A DNA stretch of 64,000 nucleotides, from NCBI GenBank assembly GCA_942492835.1, contig OW818645.1, forward strand, positions 62,001-126,000, written 5' to 3'. The DNA comes from GWB2-37-7 sp942492835. Its GTDB lineage: Bacteria; Bacillota; Clostridia; Lutisporales; Lutisporaceae. Every line of letters begins with the position of its first letter. Position 1 is the first letter of the stretch. The position numbers and the translations under genes were made by a program. The notes below the pieces were generated by a model, which saw only the letters and a list, made by a program, of their open reading frames with translations, did not search any database and was not told the DNA's origin. Positions 48,513 through 57,617 of the stretch are shown one piece after another.

Positions 48513-50429
48513 TTACTCTTCTATGTGCTCAATAGCTTCTTTTATACTTAAGCTTATTCTTTTATCTTCATGTTTTATATCAATTATCTTAGCCTTAACT
48601 ACTTCACCTATCTTAAGTGCATCAGCAGGTTTTGCAATTCTCTTATCAGATATTTGTGATATATGAACAAGTCCGTCTACACCTGGCTCTAGCTCTACAA
48701 ATGCACCAAAGTCAGCAAATCTAACAACTTTAACATTAATTATATCGTCTATGCTATACTTTGTTGCTACTAATGACCATGGTTCTGGTGTTATTTGTTT
48801 CATTCCAAGTGATATCTTCTTCTTGTCATTATCAACCTTAAGTACTACTACCTCTACCGTCTGACCTGGTTTTACAACCTCAGATGGATGCTTTATTCTG
48901 CTCCATGAAAGCTCAGAAATATGTACTAAGCCATCAATTCCGCCGATGTCTACAAAAGCACCAAAATCAGTAAGTCTTTTTACTTCCCCTGTTAGCTTTT
49001 GTCCTTCTTCAATAGTGCTAAATACTTCCTTCTCTATCTTTTCTCTTTCTTGTCTTAAGTATTCTTTTCTAGAAAGTACAACTCTTCTCTTGTCCTTATC
49101 ATACTCTATTACATAAGCCTTAACCTTCATATTTACAAATTGCTGTAAATCTTCAGTATATCTGATATCAATCAATGATGCAGGTATAAAGGCTCTTATA
49201 CCAAAGGCTTCTGCAACAACGCCACCCTTAACAATTGATTTGATAACAGTATCAATGGGTGATTTCTCGTTATATGCATATTCGATTTTATACCAGTTCT
49301 TATCTGCATCAATAAGCTTCTTTGATAAGGATACATTTCCCTCGCCATCATTCATGGTAACTATCTTGCTCTCAATTTCATCACCTGGTTTAACCAAATC
49401 TTTTAGTGAAACCTCAAGCTCCCAAGTATACTCCTGCTTTTTAATGATGCCATCAGCTTTGTAGCCTATATCAACCATAACTTCGTCATCAGTAACCATT
49501 ATTACTTTGCCAATAACTGTATCCCCTGTATTTATAGTTTTAAAGCTTTTTTCATATTCCTCCATCATCATTGCTTGATCTTCAATGTTCATTTCATCCA
49601 TTTTTGTGACTACCTCCTTAATTATCCAGTCAGGTGTTGATGCACCTGCGGTTATTCCAATTGACTTAAATTTCTTTATATTATCCAAAAAAAGCTCTTC
49701 CGCTGTTTCTATATGTATTGTGTCTTTGTTTATCTCCTTACATATTTGATAAAGCTTCTTTGTGTTCGAGCTTTCTCTGCTACCGATGATTATTATGCAT
49801 TCAACTGTTTTTGCAAGCTCTGCGGCAGATTTTTGTCTATTTTCAGTTGCGCTGCATATGGTATCAAATACAACAACCTCATTGTATTTTTGTTTTACTG
49901 CATTTAGCACTGTAAGCCATAGTAATTGAGTAATAGTAGTTTGTGCAACTATACATATTTTATCATATTCAGGCAATCTTTCAACACTAGCGGCACTTTC
50001 TATAATTACTGCATTATTCCTGCACCAGCCGTTTATACCTTGAACCTCTGCATGGTTGCTGTCACCTACAATAAAAATTTGATAGCCATTTTTATAGTGT
50101 TCATTTACAATTCTGTGTATTTTCAGTACATAAGGACAAGTACAATCAATATATTCAATATCCAAACTCTCTAGCAGCTTATATTTATCTTCTGAAATTC
50201 CATGAGAACGTATGGCAACCAGTGAGTTTTTATCAAGGTTTTCATCAATTTCGTCAACAGCTTGTACTTTGTTTTGACTAAGCTTTTCTATGACTTGATT
50301 ATTATGTATCAAAGGGCCATATGTATATATATTTTTTCCCTTATTATTTTTTGATAAAGCAAAAACTATATCTACAGCATTTTTAACTCCAAAGCAAAAA
50401 CCAGCGTTTTTATCCAATACAATTTTCAT
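48513..50429 (-). CDS. ispH: IspH - ribosomal protein S1 fusion
   Basis: 638 residues with ATG start. Residues 1-280 are HMB-PP reductase: KIVLDKNAGFCFGVKNAVDIV, AIRSHGI, YIDCTCPYVLKIHRIV (cluster Cys) and CSATENRQ; it catalyses the last step of the MEP isoprenoid pathway with a 4Fe-4S cluster. Residues about 305-635 are four S1 RNA-binding domains (GDTVIGKVIMVTDDEVMVDIG; GQKLTGEVKRLTDFGAFVDIG; DFGAFVELEPGVDGLVHISQI). The fusion is known in clostridia. It begins 4 bases after plsC, so the two are co-transcribed, with cmk and aroH upstream. Confidence 0.96.
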   Translation of the reverse strand: MKIVLDKNAGFCFGVKNAVDIVFALSKNNKGKNIYTYGPLIHNNQVIEKLSQNKVQAVDEIDENLDKNSLVAIRSHGISEDKYKLLESLDIEYIDCTCPYVLKIHRIVNEHYKNGYQIFIVGDSNHAEVQGINGWCRNNAVIIESAASVERLPEYDKICIVAQTTITQLLWLTVLNAVKQKYNEVVVFDTICSATENRQKSAAELAKTVECIIIIGSRESSNTKKLYQICKEINKDTIHIETAEELFLDNIKKFKSIGITAGASTPDWIIKEVVTKMDEMNIEDQAMMMEEYEKSFKTINTGDTVIGKVIMVTDDEVMVDIGYKADGIIKKQEYTWELEVSLKDLVKPGDEIESKIVTMNDGEGNVSLSKKLIDADKNWYKIEYAYNEKSPIDTVIKSIVKGGVVAEAFGIRAFIPASLIDIRYTEDLQQFVNMKVKAYVIEYDKDKRRVVLSRKEYLRQEREKIEKEVFSTIEEGQKLTGEVKRLTDFGAFVDIGGIDGLVHISELSWSRIKHPSEVVKPGQTVEVVVLKVDNDKKKISLGMKQITPEPWSLVATKYSIDDIINVKVVRFADFGAFVELEPGVDGLVHISQISDKRIAKPADALKIGEVVKAKIIDIKHEDKRISLSIKEAIEHIEE

Positions 50430-50433
50430 AATA

Positions 50434-51015
50434 TCACCTTTTATGCATTTGATATATTTGCTTCATAACACCTAAACTAATATTTTGATAATCTTCATTT
50501 TGTAGCTTTGAATCATAATACTGATCTAATTTCATAGGCTGTCCAATTTTTACAATAGTTTTATTAAATAATTTATAATTGCTTATAATTGCAACAGGTA
50601 GTATTTGCGCATGTGCTTTAACTGCTAACATAGCAATACCAGGCTCTGCTTTTATCTCATTGGTTTTGTTTCTAGTGCCCTCTGGAAAAATTCCGATTAT
50701 CTGACCATTCTTAAGTATATTAATAGCTTTTTTTATGCTCTTAATATCTGGCTCTCCTCTTTTAATAGGAAATACGCCTATATTAGTTAAAAAAGATCCA
50801 AATAGCTTGTTATTGAAAAGCTCAGCTTTAGCCATACTATACATTTTCTTGTATGGCATAGTTATTCCTAGAAATACTGGGTCTATTGCACTTGCATGGT
50901 TTGCGCAAATTATCATTGATCCTTGCTCTGGCAGATTCTCTTTACCCTCAATATTAATTCTATAAAGTACATAGAAAATAGGTTTTAATATTCCTCTAAG
51001 GATTATATATAACAT
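50434..51015 (-). CDS. plsC: 1-acyl-glycerol-3-phosphate acyltransferase (PlsC)
   Basis: 193 residues with start ATG directly after the cmk stop. Acyltransferase motifs: CANHASAIDPVFLG (H-x4-D catalytic pair), GVFPIKRGEPDIKSI and GIFPEGTRNK (substrate-binding). It adds the second acyl chain to lysophosphatidic acid at the membrane. The protein is short, as in other clostridia, with one N-terminal amphipathic or hydrophobic segment (ILRGILKPIFYVLYRI). Confidence 0.95.
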   Translation of the reverse strand: MLYIILRGILKPIFYVLYRINIEGKENLPEQGSMIICANHASAIDPVFLGITMPYKKMYSMAKAELFNNKLFGSFLTNIGVFPIKRGEPDIKSIKKAINILKNGQIIGIFPEGTRNKTNEIKAEPGIAMLAVKAHAQILPVAIISNYKLFNKTIVKIGQPMKLDQYYDSKLQNEDYQNISLGVMKQIYQMHKR

Positions 51016-51678
51016 CTACTCTCCTCCACGCAAGTTTATATGGTTTATTACTTCTATCAGCACCTGGTCAATGCTTTTTCCACTGGTATCTATAAGTATC
51101 GCATCATTAGCTTTAATTAAGGGCGATATCTTCCTATTAGTATCTATATAGTCTCTCTCTACTATTTGAGATCTTATGTCCAGTAAATCTACTGTATGTG
51201 CTGTATTCATAAGCTCACTATATCGTCTTATGGCGCGTTCCTCAAGGCTGGCCGTTATGAAGAATTTTATAAAGGCATCGGGAAAAATAACTGTCCCAAC
51301 ATCTCTTCCATCCATTACTGCGTTTTTATCCTTTGCTATTTTTCTCTGTATCTTAACAATATTCTTTCTTACTTCAGGTATTGCAGCAATAGTAGATACT
51401 GTTTTATTTATACGTTCTTCTCTGATCTGTTTGTCGACTAATGTATTATTTAAGTATATGCTATTATCTTGAAAGTTTATATTAACATTTTGAGATATTT
51501 CTATTATACTGTTTCTATCTTCTAAATTTGTGTTGCTGTCCAAAACTGCTAGTGTCAATGCTCTATACATTGCTCCGGAATCTATATATGTATAACAAAT
51601 CTTATCGGCCAGTAGCTTTGCAATTGTGCTTTTCCCTGCTCCAGCAGGACCATCTATGGCTACTACCTTATAAAGCAA
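51016..51678 (-). CDS. cmk: Cytidylate kinase
   Basis: 220 residues with TTG start after GGGGGGATAGTT. P-loop AIDGPAGAGKSTIAKLLA, then YIDSGAMYRALTLAVL, MDGRDVGTVIFPDAFIKFFITASLEERAIRRY and VERDYIDTNRKISPLIKANDAILIDTSG. It phosphorylates CMP and dCMP. It is in the conserved clostridial order aroH-cmk-plsC-ispH/S1. Confidence 0.97.
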   Translation of the reverse strand: MLYKVVAIDGPAGAGKSTIAKLLADKICYTYIDSGAMYRALTLAVLDSNTNLEDRNSIIEISQNVNINFQDNSIYLNNTLVDKQIREERINKTVSTIAAIPEVRKNIVKIQRKIAKDKNAVMDGRDVGTVIFPDAFIKFFITASLEERAIRRYSELMNTAHTVDLLDIRSQIVERDYIDTNRKISPLIKANDAILIDTSGKSIDQVLIEVINHINLRGGE

Positions 51679-51763
51679 AACTATCCCCCCTTAATTTCAT
51701 GCCATACAATACATTGTAGCAAATAAATATATAAATGAAAAGAGTGAGAATTATAGAATTATG

Positions 51764-52123
51764 TCAATTTTGCAATAAATCTACTCTTAAGCTCATAGCT
51801 TCATTAAGATATATATGCTTTATGGAGGCTTGATCTATTTTATAATCATAAAAAACACACAATCTTATACAATTTGCTAGGCTATCTTTTACATTCATTT
51901 CTTGAAAGCACATTAGTGACGCCTGAGTAATTCCAAGTTCTCTTGCTGCTTTAGCTGGGTAAGCTGCTGTGATATCCTTGGTGCAAGAAAAGAAAATTGC
52001 AGTAATGTATTTTTTATCAAGTTCATTTTTTTTTATTATACTTTCTAATAGCATTCTAGTGTTTAGTAAAATTTCTTCATAAGAATCCTCTTTTATTGTA
52101 GTTGCGCCTCTTATACTAACCAT
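51764..52123 (-). CDS. aroH: Monofunctional chorismate mutase, AroH type
   Basis: 119 residues with start ATG after AGGAGGATAACG. The sequence follows B. subtilis AroH: SIRGATTIKEDSYEEILLNTRMLL (catalytic Arg in RGA), ITAIFFSCTKDITAAYPAKAARE (substrate Glu/Arg region), LMCFQEMNVKDSLANCIRLCVFY and IKHIYLNEAMSLR. It turns chorismate into prephenate for Phe and Tyr synthesis as a trimer. It lies 11 bases from the preceding gene end. Confidence 0.95.
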   Translation of the reverse strand: MVSIRGATTIKEDSYEEILLNTRMLLESIIKKNELDKKYITAIFFSCTKDITAAYPAKAARELGITQASLMCFQEMNVKDSLANCIRLCVFYDYKIDQASIKHIYLNEAMSLRVDLLQN

Positions 52124-52133
52124 CGTTATCCTC

Positions 52134-52622
52134 CTATTTGAGTCTTATTCTACCTGCTACAACAAAGTTTTTATTTACTTTTATTATATCATTAAGCTTC
52201 AAACCCAAAATATTATTTGACATGCTAGATATTATTATTTTTGCTGGATATTTACTCTTGATTCCACTGACTTCAATTATATCATCATTTTTAACATTTA
52301 GAATAACTGATTTTTTATTAAAGCTTGTATAATATTCACCATTCAAATAAATATGTATATCAGAAAATTCTGAGTTACTTATCACAGTGAATTCTATGGT
52401 GCCAATATTTATATTAGTCTGGTTATCTGATATTGATTTTCCCTCTAAGCTTTCAACCTTTGAAGAAAGCAAAGAACCTCCCCTTTCAGTTATTACAAAG
52501 TTCAGTAACTGTAAAACGTAAAGCACCAAAAAAAGTATTACTGTAAGTATTAATATTTTTTTTTCAATTTTGTCCCACCATTGATTGTATCTTTTATACC
52601 TTTGTAATGCTCTACTACTCAT
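52134..52622 (-). CDS. Hypothetical membrane-anchored protein
   Basis: 162 residues with start ATG after TAGGAGGGTTAA. One TM segment after a basic N-terminus (KILILTVILFLVLYVLQLLNFVI), then an extracellular domain of beta-strand type (NINIGTIEFTVISNSEFSDIHIYLNGEYY; VILNVKNDDIIEVSGIKSKYPAKIII). It sits between the flavoprotein and aroH in the same direction, a position conserved in related clostridia. Function unknown. Confidence 0.7.
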   Translation of the reverse strand: MSSRALQRYKRYNQWWDKIEKKILILTVILFLVLYVLQLLNFVITERGGSLLSSKVESLEGKSISDNQTNINIGTIEFTVISNSEFSDIHIYLNGEYYTSFNKKSVILNVKNDDIIEVSGIKSKYPAKIIISSMSNNILGLKLNDIIKVNKNFVVAGRIRLK

Positions 52623-52634
52623 TTAACCCTCCTA

Positions 52635-53867
52635 CTATGCGTTGCTACCTGCTGCGTAGCCTGTAGAAAATGCTATCTGCAGGTTAAAACCGCCCGTAAA
52701 GGCATCCAAATCCATTACTTCACCAGCAAAATACAAGCCTTGCACCAGCTTTGATCCCATAGTCTTTGGATTTATTTCTTTTAGACTTATTCCACCAGAA
52801 GTTACAATAGCCTCTGCTATAGGTCTAGTACCTGTAATAGTGAACTCTAAATTTTTCAGGATGTTTACCAGCTGTTTTCTTTCTTCCTTAGATATTTGAT
52901 TTACTTCCTTATTCTCGTCAATTTTACACAATTTTATTATAACTGGTATAAGTTTTTGTGGTAATAGATCATTTAGTGAATTCTTGAAGTTTTTATTAAT
53001 TTTTTCTTGAAAATCCTTTAAAACTCTTTTATCTAGCTCATCCTCAGATAATGCGGGCTTTAAATCAATGCTTAGCTTTATATTCCTCTTCTTTTTCAAA
53101 TGCTCAGTTATATAGAAGCTAGCCGATAAAATAATGGGCCCTGAAAGTCCATAATGCGTAAATAGCATTTCTCCAAAATCATCATAAATAGTGCTATTAT
53201 CAACAATAACCTTAATAGAAACATTTTTTAGGGATAAGCCCTGAAGTTCTTTAATATAGTCTTCTTTTACTAATAAAGGTATTAAAGATGGAAGCAAATC
53301 AGTTACTTTATGTCCAGTAGCTTTAGCAAACTCATAGCCTGCGCCTGTTGAACCCGTTTGAGGATATGATATCCCGCCAGTACACACTATCGCAGAGTCA
53401 CACTCAAAGCTACTACCATTTTCTAGAACTACACTCTCTATAGTATTTTCTTTAGTAACTATCTTTTTTACAGCTGTATTTAACATAACATTTACATTAT
53501 TCTTGTCTAAATATTTCTGTAAAGCCTTTATTACATCACTTGACTTATCTGACTCAGGAAAAACTCTTTTTCCTCTTTCTATCTTTGTCTTAAGACCCAT
53601 TTCGTTAAGTATGTCAATTAAATCCATATTACTTAATCCTCGAAAAGCACTGTAAAGAAATTTTGAATTTTTAGGTATGTTGCTCATAAACTCATCCATA
53701 TCAGCAGCATTAGTTATATTGCATCTTCCTTTACCTGTTATAAAAAGCTTTTTGCCAAGTTTTTCATTCTTTTCTATAAGCAATACTTTTCTACCTCTTG
53801 CTCCAGCTGCACCTGCGGCCAAAATACCTGATGGACCTCCACCTATAACAATTACATCGTAATGCAT
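52635..53867 (-). CDS. HI0933/YtfP-like NAD(P)/FAD-dependent flavoprotein
   Basis: 410 residues with start ATG after AAGGAGGATTTAT. Rossmann motif YDVIVIGGGPSGILAAGAAGARG, then LIEKNEKLGKKLFITGKGRCNITN (family signature), IVCTGGISYPQTGSTGAGYEFAK and GLYFAGEVMDLDAFTGGFNLQIAFSTGY. These proteins (HI0933 family) bind FAD; relatives act in RNA base reduction or other redox steps, but the clostridial member is not defined. Likely the first gene of the aroH-ispH run. Confidence 0.9.
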   Translation of the reverse strand: MHYDVIVIGGGPSGILAAGAAGARGRKVLLIEKNEKLGKKLFITGKGRCNITNAADMDEFMSNIPKNSKFLYSAFRGLSNMDLIDILNEMGLKTKIERGKRVFPESDKSSDVIKALQKYLDKNNVNVMLNTAVKKIVTKENTIESVVLENGSSFECDSAIVCTGGISYPQTGSTGAGYEFAKATGHKVTDLLPSLIPLLVKEDYIKELQGLSLKNVSIKVIVDNSTIYDDFGEMLFTHYGLSGPIILSASFYITEHLKKKRNIKLSIDLKPALSEDELDKRVLKDFQEKINKNFKNSLNDLLPQKLIPVIIKLCKIDENKEVNQISKEERKQLVNILKNLEFTITGTRPIAEAIVTSGGISLKEINPKTMGSKLVQGLYFAGEVMDLDAFTGGFNLQIAFSTGYAAGSNA

Positions 53868-53914
53868 ATAAATCCTCCTTTAAAGCTCAATACTATATGT
53901 TTTGCACTAGAAGC

Positions 53915-54535
53915 TTAAATTGAATGCAAATGGCATGTATCGTTAAGACAATGTACTACAACGCCATCATGGTATTTCTCACTAAATTGTAGTATAGATA
54001 TTGAAGCATTATCAATTCTGAATTTGTTATAGTAATCAATATCTATTCCTAAAATATTTATTATTGCAGCTTTTATCGCTGTTCCATGAGACACAATAGC
54101 AATATTTTTATCTTTATTTTCTATTATAGTATTACTTACAGCTTTGCAAAACCGTTCTGTTACTTGTAAGAAGGTTTCAGCTCCCGGCATATTAAACTCA
54201 GAAGGTTTTTCTCTATAGATTCTATAATGCTCTGCATATTTTTCATTTATCTCATTGATGGTTAGTCCTTGCCATGGACCCAGACATATTTCTCTATATT
54301 CATGGAGCTCTTTTGATTCCAACTTCAGCTCTTTTGCAATCTTTTCTGTTGTGGTCTTTGCACGAATCAAACTGCTGGTATATAATGCTTCTATATTTTC
54401 TTTTGCAAGTCTTTTTGCTACTAACTCTGCTTGTATTAAACCTTTTTCGTTTAATTTTACGTCAGTTGTACCCTGTACTTTGCTGCTTGCATTCCACTCT
54501 GTTTCTCCATGTCGAATAAGGTATAATCTTGTCAA
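53915..54535 (-). CDS. Histidine phosphatase (phosphoglycerate mutase-like)
   Basis: 206 residues with TTG start after AAGGAGGGGTTTTC. Catalytic motif LYLIRHGETEWNASSKVQG with the phosphohistidine, and the second motif IVSHGTAIKAAIINIL. The conserved Glu is in HEYREICLGPWQG. The family includes phosphoglycerate mutase, CobC and general phosphatases; sequence and length suggest the general phosphatase type. Neighbouring genes do not point to a substrate. Confidence 0.9.
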   Translation of the reverse strand: MTRLYLIRHGETEWNASSKVQGTTDVKLNEKGLIQAELVAKRLAKENIEALYTSSLIRAKTTTEKIAKELKLESKELHEYREICLGPWQGLTINEINEKYAEHYRIYREKPSEFNMPGAETFLQVTERFCKAVSNTIIENKDKNIAIVSHGTAIKAAIINILGIDIDYYNKFRIDNASISILQFSEKYHDGVVVHCLNDTCHLHSI

Positions 54536-54609
54536 GAAAACCCCTCCTTAAATTTCCATATTATTATAACACAAATTCGACTTAATATTTATAAATTATT
54601 TTTTTGCAT

Positions 54610-54641
54610 AAAAAAAAGAACTCTTTCGAGTTCTTTTTTTA
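54610..54641 (-). terminator. Terminator of gdhA
   Basis: AAAAAGAACTC pairs with GAGTTCTTTTT around TTTC, with T-tracts on both strands. It lies just beyond the gdhA stop and can also act as a barrier upstream of the histidine phosphatase gene. Confidence 0.88.
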
Positions 54642-54645
54642 AGGA

Positions 54646-56010
54646 TTAATATATTCCTTGTGCGTGCATTGCATCTGCAACCTTTAAGAATCCAGCGATA
54701 TTAGCACCAGCAACTAGGTTGTAGCCGAAGCCATAATTTTCTGAAGCTTCTTTTGAGTTATTGTATATGTTAACCATGATTTGATGTAATTTTTGGTCAA
54801 CTTCTTCTGCTGTCCATGATAGTCTCATGCTGTTTTGGCTCATTTCAAGAGCTGATGTAGCAACACCACCTGCATTAGCAGCTTTAGCTGGTCCAACTGT
54901 TACGCCGCTTTCTTGTAAATATTTAAGAGCTTCGTTAGTAGTAGGCATGTTAGCAGCTTCTACTACATACTTAACACCATTTGCAACGATTTGTTTTGCA
55001 TGTTCAATATGTATATCGTTTTGAGTAGCTGCTGGTATAACAACGTCAACCTTAACATTCCATGGCTTTTCGCCTGGGAAGAATTGGCATCCGAATTTCT
55101 TAGCATAAGGTTCAACTCTATTTCTATCTGTTTTTAACATTTCAACTAAATAGTCAATCTTTTCACCAGTTACACCAGCTGGATCATAGATATAACCATC
55201 CATACTTGATAATGTAACAACCTTACCACCTAATTGAGCAACCTTTGAGCATACACCCCAAGCAACATTACCGAAACCTGAAGTTGCAACTGTCTTACCT
55301 TCAAAGGAAAGTCCATCATGCTTAAGTATTTCTTGTGCAAAGTAAGTTACGCCATATCCTGTAGCTTCAGGTCTGATTAAGCTTCCACCATATGAAAGAC
55401 TTTTGCCTGTTAATACTCCATTTTCAAATACGCCCTTGATTCTTCTGTATTGACCATATAAGTAACCAATTTCTCTTCCACCAACACCGATATCTCCAGC
55501 TGGAACGTCAACGTCTGGTCCTATATGTCTATAAAGCTCTGTCATAAAGCTTTCGCAGAATCTTCTTATTTCAGCATCTGATTTTCCATTAGTATCGAAG
55601 TCTGAACCACCCTTGCCTCCGCCAATTGGAAGACCAGTTAATGAATTCTTAAGAATTTGTTCGAAGCCTAAGAATTTAACTATGCTTATGTAAACTGATG
55701 GATGGAATCTTAAACCGCCCTTGAAAGGTCCGATTGCTCCATTAAATTGTACTCTGAAACCTCTGTTTACTTGTAGATCACCATTGTCATCTACCCAAGG
55801 AACTCTGAACATAATTTGTCTTTCTGGTTCAACAAATCTTTCTAGTAAGTTCTCTTCGATGTACTCTGGGTGTTTCTTTAGTACTGGTTCAAGTGATAGT
55901 AGAACTTCTTCTACTGCTTGAATAAACTCAGGTTCATTTCCATTTCTTTTCTTTACTGATTCGATTACCTTCTGAATATATTCAGAAGCACATAAATTTG
56001 ACTTTGCCAC
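54646..56010 (-). CDS. gdhA: Glutamate dehydrogenase
   Basis: 454 residues with GTG start after ATGGAGGTCTTACT. Family motifs: FRVPWVDDNGDLQVNRGFRVQF, FKGGLRFHPSV (catalytic Lys region), GLPIGGGKGGSDFD, PAGDIGVGGREIGYLYGQYRR and FGNVAWGVCSKVAQLGG (nucleotide-binding fold). It is the hexameric short form (about 450 residues). It interconverts glutamate with 2-oxoglutarate and ammonia. The Kor complex genes lie 1-4 kb upstream, so the two may work in glutamate fermentation (inference). Confidence 0.96.
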   Translation of the reverse strand: MAKSNLCASEYIQKVIESVKKRNGNEPEFIQAVEEVLLSLEPVLKKHPEYIEENLLERFVEPERQIMFRVPWVDDNGDLQVNRGFRVQFNGAIGPFKGGLRFHPSVYISIVKFLGFEQILKNSLTGLPIGGGKGGSDFDTNGKSDAEIRRFCESFMTELYRHIGPDVDVPAGDIGVGGREIGYLYGQYRRIKGVFENGVLTGKSLSYGGSLIRPEATGYGVTYFAQEILKHDGLSFEGKTVATSGFGNVAWGVCSKVAQLGGKVVTLSSMDGYIYDPAGVTGEKIDYLVEMLKTDRNRVEPYAKKFGCQFFPGEKPWNVKVDVVIPAATQNDIHIEHAKQIVANGVKYVVEAANMPTTNEALKYLQESGVTVGPAKAANAGGVATSALEMSQNSMRLSWTAEEVDQKLHQIMVNIYNNSKEASENYGFGYNLVAGANIAGFLKVADAMHAQGIY

Positions 56011-56178
56011 AGTAAGACCTCCATTTTTTTTATTTAATATAATATATACTGTGAAATACGAACACTAATTATACTGTTGTGTATAATTTGGCGCACGTAA
56101 TATTTAAATTCAACATATTATTATAAACTCCTGCTTAGTTAAGAATAAGATTGTGAAATATTTGTTAATAAATTTTGA

Positions 56179-57048
56179 TTATTTTTTCTCATCTGAAGCA
56201 AAAATATTATATTTCCCCCAAATTTCTTCAAGGCTTGTAAAAGATGATGATAATTTTGACTTTTCTTTTACACCGACTGTTACAATTAAAGCATTCAATA
56301 CACTTAAAGGTGCAACTATAGAATCAACAAAGGACTCCATGTTACTTTTTGCAACAAGCGTATAATCTGCTTTGGATGCCAAAGGTGATAGCATACTATC
56401 AGTAATTGCTACTACCTTTGCACCCTTGCTTTTGCTGTATTCTAGTGCATTAACTGTTCTATCTGAGTATCTTGGAAAACCTATGCCTATAACCAGATCA
56501 TCTTTGTCTAATCTAAACAGCTGCTCAAAAATATCTCCAATAGTATAAGTAACAACATACACTTTATCTCTTATAAGATTTAGGTAAAAACCTAAAAATT
56601 CAGATAAAGCAGTAGAACTTCTTAGTCCAATAATATACACACTTTTTGATTCAATAATATTTTTTGCTACTATTTCAAAAGCTACATTATCAATTTCATC
56701 CATGGTAGCGCGTATATTTTCCATATCTGCTTTAAGTACGTTCTTAAGTATACTCTGCTCGTTTGAGTAGTCACTGGACATTTCTATTCTTTGAACTGTA
56801 GTTAATTTGGTTTTAACCATTTCCTGTAGCTGCTTCTGCAGTTGCGGATATCCTATAAAGCCAATTGCGTTAGCAAATCTAACTACTGTCGATTCGCTAA
56901 CCCCGACTTTTTCACCCAGTCTAGCAGCAGTCATAAAAGCTGCCTTATCATAATTACTCATGATAAACTGAGCAATTATTTTTTGACCCTTGCTTAAATT
57001 ATGAAATTTTGATTGTATAAGTCTGATTAAGTCAATATTATCGCTCAT
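56179..57048 (-). CDS. RpiR/MurR-family transcriptional regulator
   Basis: 289 residues. N-terminal HTH_6 domain: LIQSKFHNLSKGQKIIAQFIMSNYDKAAFMTAARLGEKVGVSESTVVRFANAIGFIGYPQLQKQL. SIS sugar-phosphate domain: SKSVYIIGLRSSTALSEFLGFYLNL, VIGIGFPRYSDRTVNALEYSKSKGAKVVAITDSMLSPLA. Most members sense sugar phosphates. It follows korC by 27 bases on the same strand and is likely transcribed with the kor operon, so regulation of that operon is possible. Confidence 0.9.
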   Translation of the reverse strand: MSDNIDLIRLIQSKFHNLSKGQKIIAQFIMSNYDKAAFMTAARLGEKVGVSESTVVRFANAIGFIGYPQLQKQLQEMVKTKLTTVQRIEMSSDYSNEQSILKNVLKADMENIRATMDEIDNVAFEIVAKNIIESKSVYIIGLRSSTALSEFLGFYLNLIRDKVYVVTYTIGDIFEQLFRLDKDDLVIGIGFPRYSDRTVNALEYSKSKGAKVVAITDSMLSPLASKADYTLVAKSNMESFVDSIVAPLSVLNALIVTVGVKEKSKLSSSFTSLEEIWGKYNIFASDEKK

Positions 57049-57074
57049 ATCTTGTCATCCTTTAAGATATTTAG

Positions 57075-57617
57075 TTACTTGTTCATTGCTTTTGAAGCAA
57101 TTTCTATTCCAAGAGCTAATGCCTTTTTATTAAGCTCTTCAGTTCCTTTTGGTACTCTCTTTAGTACAGCAGTTTCTAAAGCCTCATGACTTACTAAATC
57201 TGTTACTTCAACTATAGCACCTAATGCAACTATATTTGTAACCATTGGTTTTCCAAGAACTTTTGTTGCTGTATCAATTATTGGCATGGAGATAATTTTA
57301 TTCTTTAAATTTCCTTCAACATTTACTGAGCTATCTATTATTAAAAGTCCGTCTTCTCTTAAGCCCTCTTTATATTGCTCGTAAGACTTTTGAGTTAAAG
57401 CTAGAAGTACATCACATATTCTTACCTTAGGGAAGTCTATTGCTTCATCAGATATTAATACCTCTGATTTGCTAGCACCGCCTCTTGCCTCAGGTCCATA
57501 GGATTGAGTCTGTATAGCGTTTTTTCCATCTAATATAGCAGCTTCTGCAAGTATAATTCCTGCTAGGATTAACCCTTGTCCACCTGAGCCGCTTAATCTT
57601 ATCTCATGCTTTTTCAT
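57075..57617 (-). CDS. korC: 2-oxoacid:ferredoxin oxidoreductase, gamma subunit
   Basis: 180 residues. Start ATG overlaps the stop of korB. RLSGSGGQGLILAGIILAEAAILDGKNAIQTQSYGPEARGGASKSEVLI is the signature of the gamma domain, which handles CoA. Part of a four-gene complex that converts a 2-oxoacid, CoA and oxidised ferredoxin to acyl-CoA, CO2 and reduced ferredoxin. The substrate is likely 2-oxoglutarate by subunit make-up and the nearby gdhA; a branched-chain acid is possible. Confidence 0.92.
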   Translation of the reverse strand: MKKHEIRLSGSGGQGLILAGIILAEAAILDGKNAIQTQSYGPEARGGASKSEVLISDEAIDFPKVRICDVLLALTQKSYEQYKEGLREDGLLIIDSSVNVEGNLKNKIISMPIIDTATKVLGKPMVTNIVALGAIVEVTDLVSHEALETAVLKRVPKGTEELNKKALALGIEIASKAMNK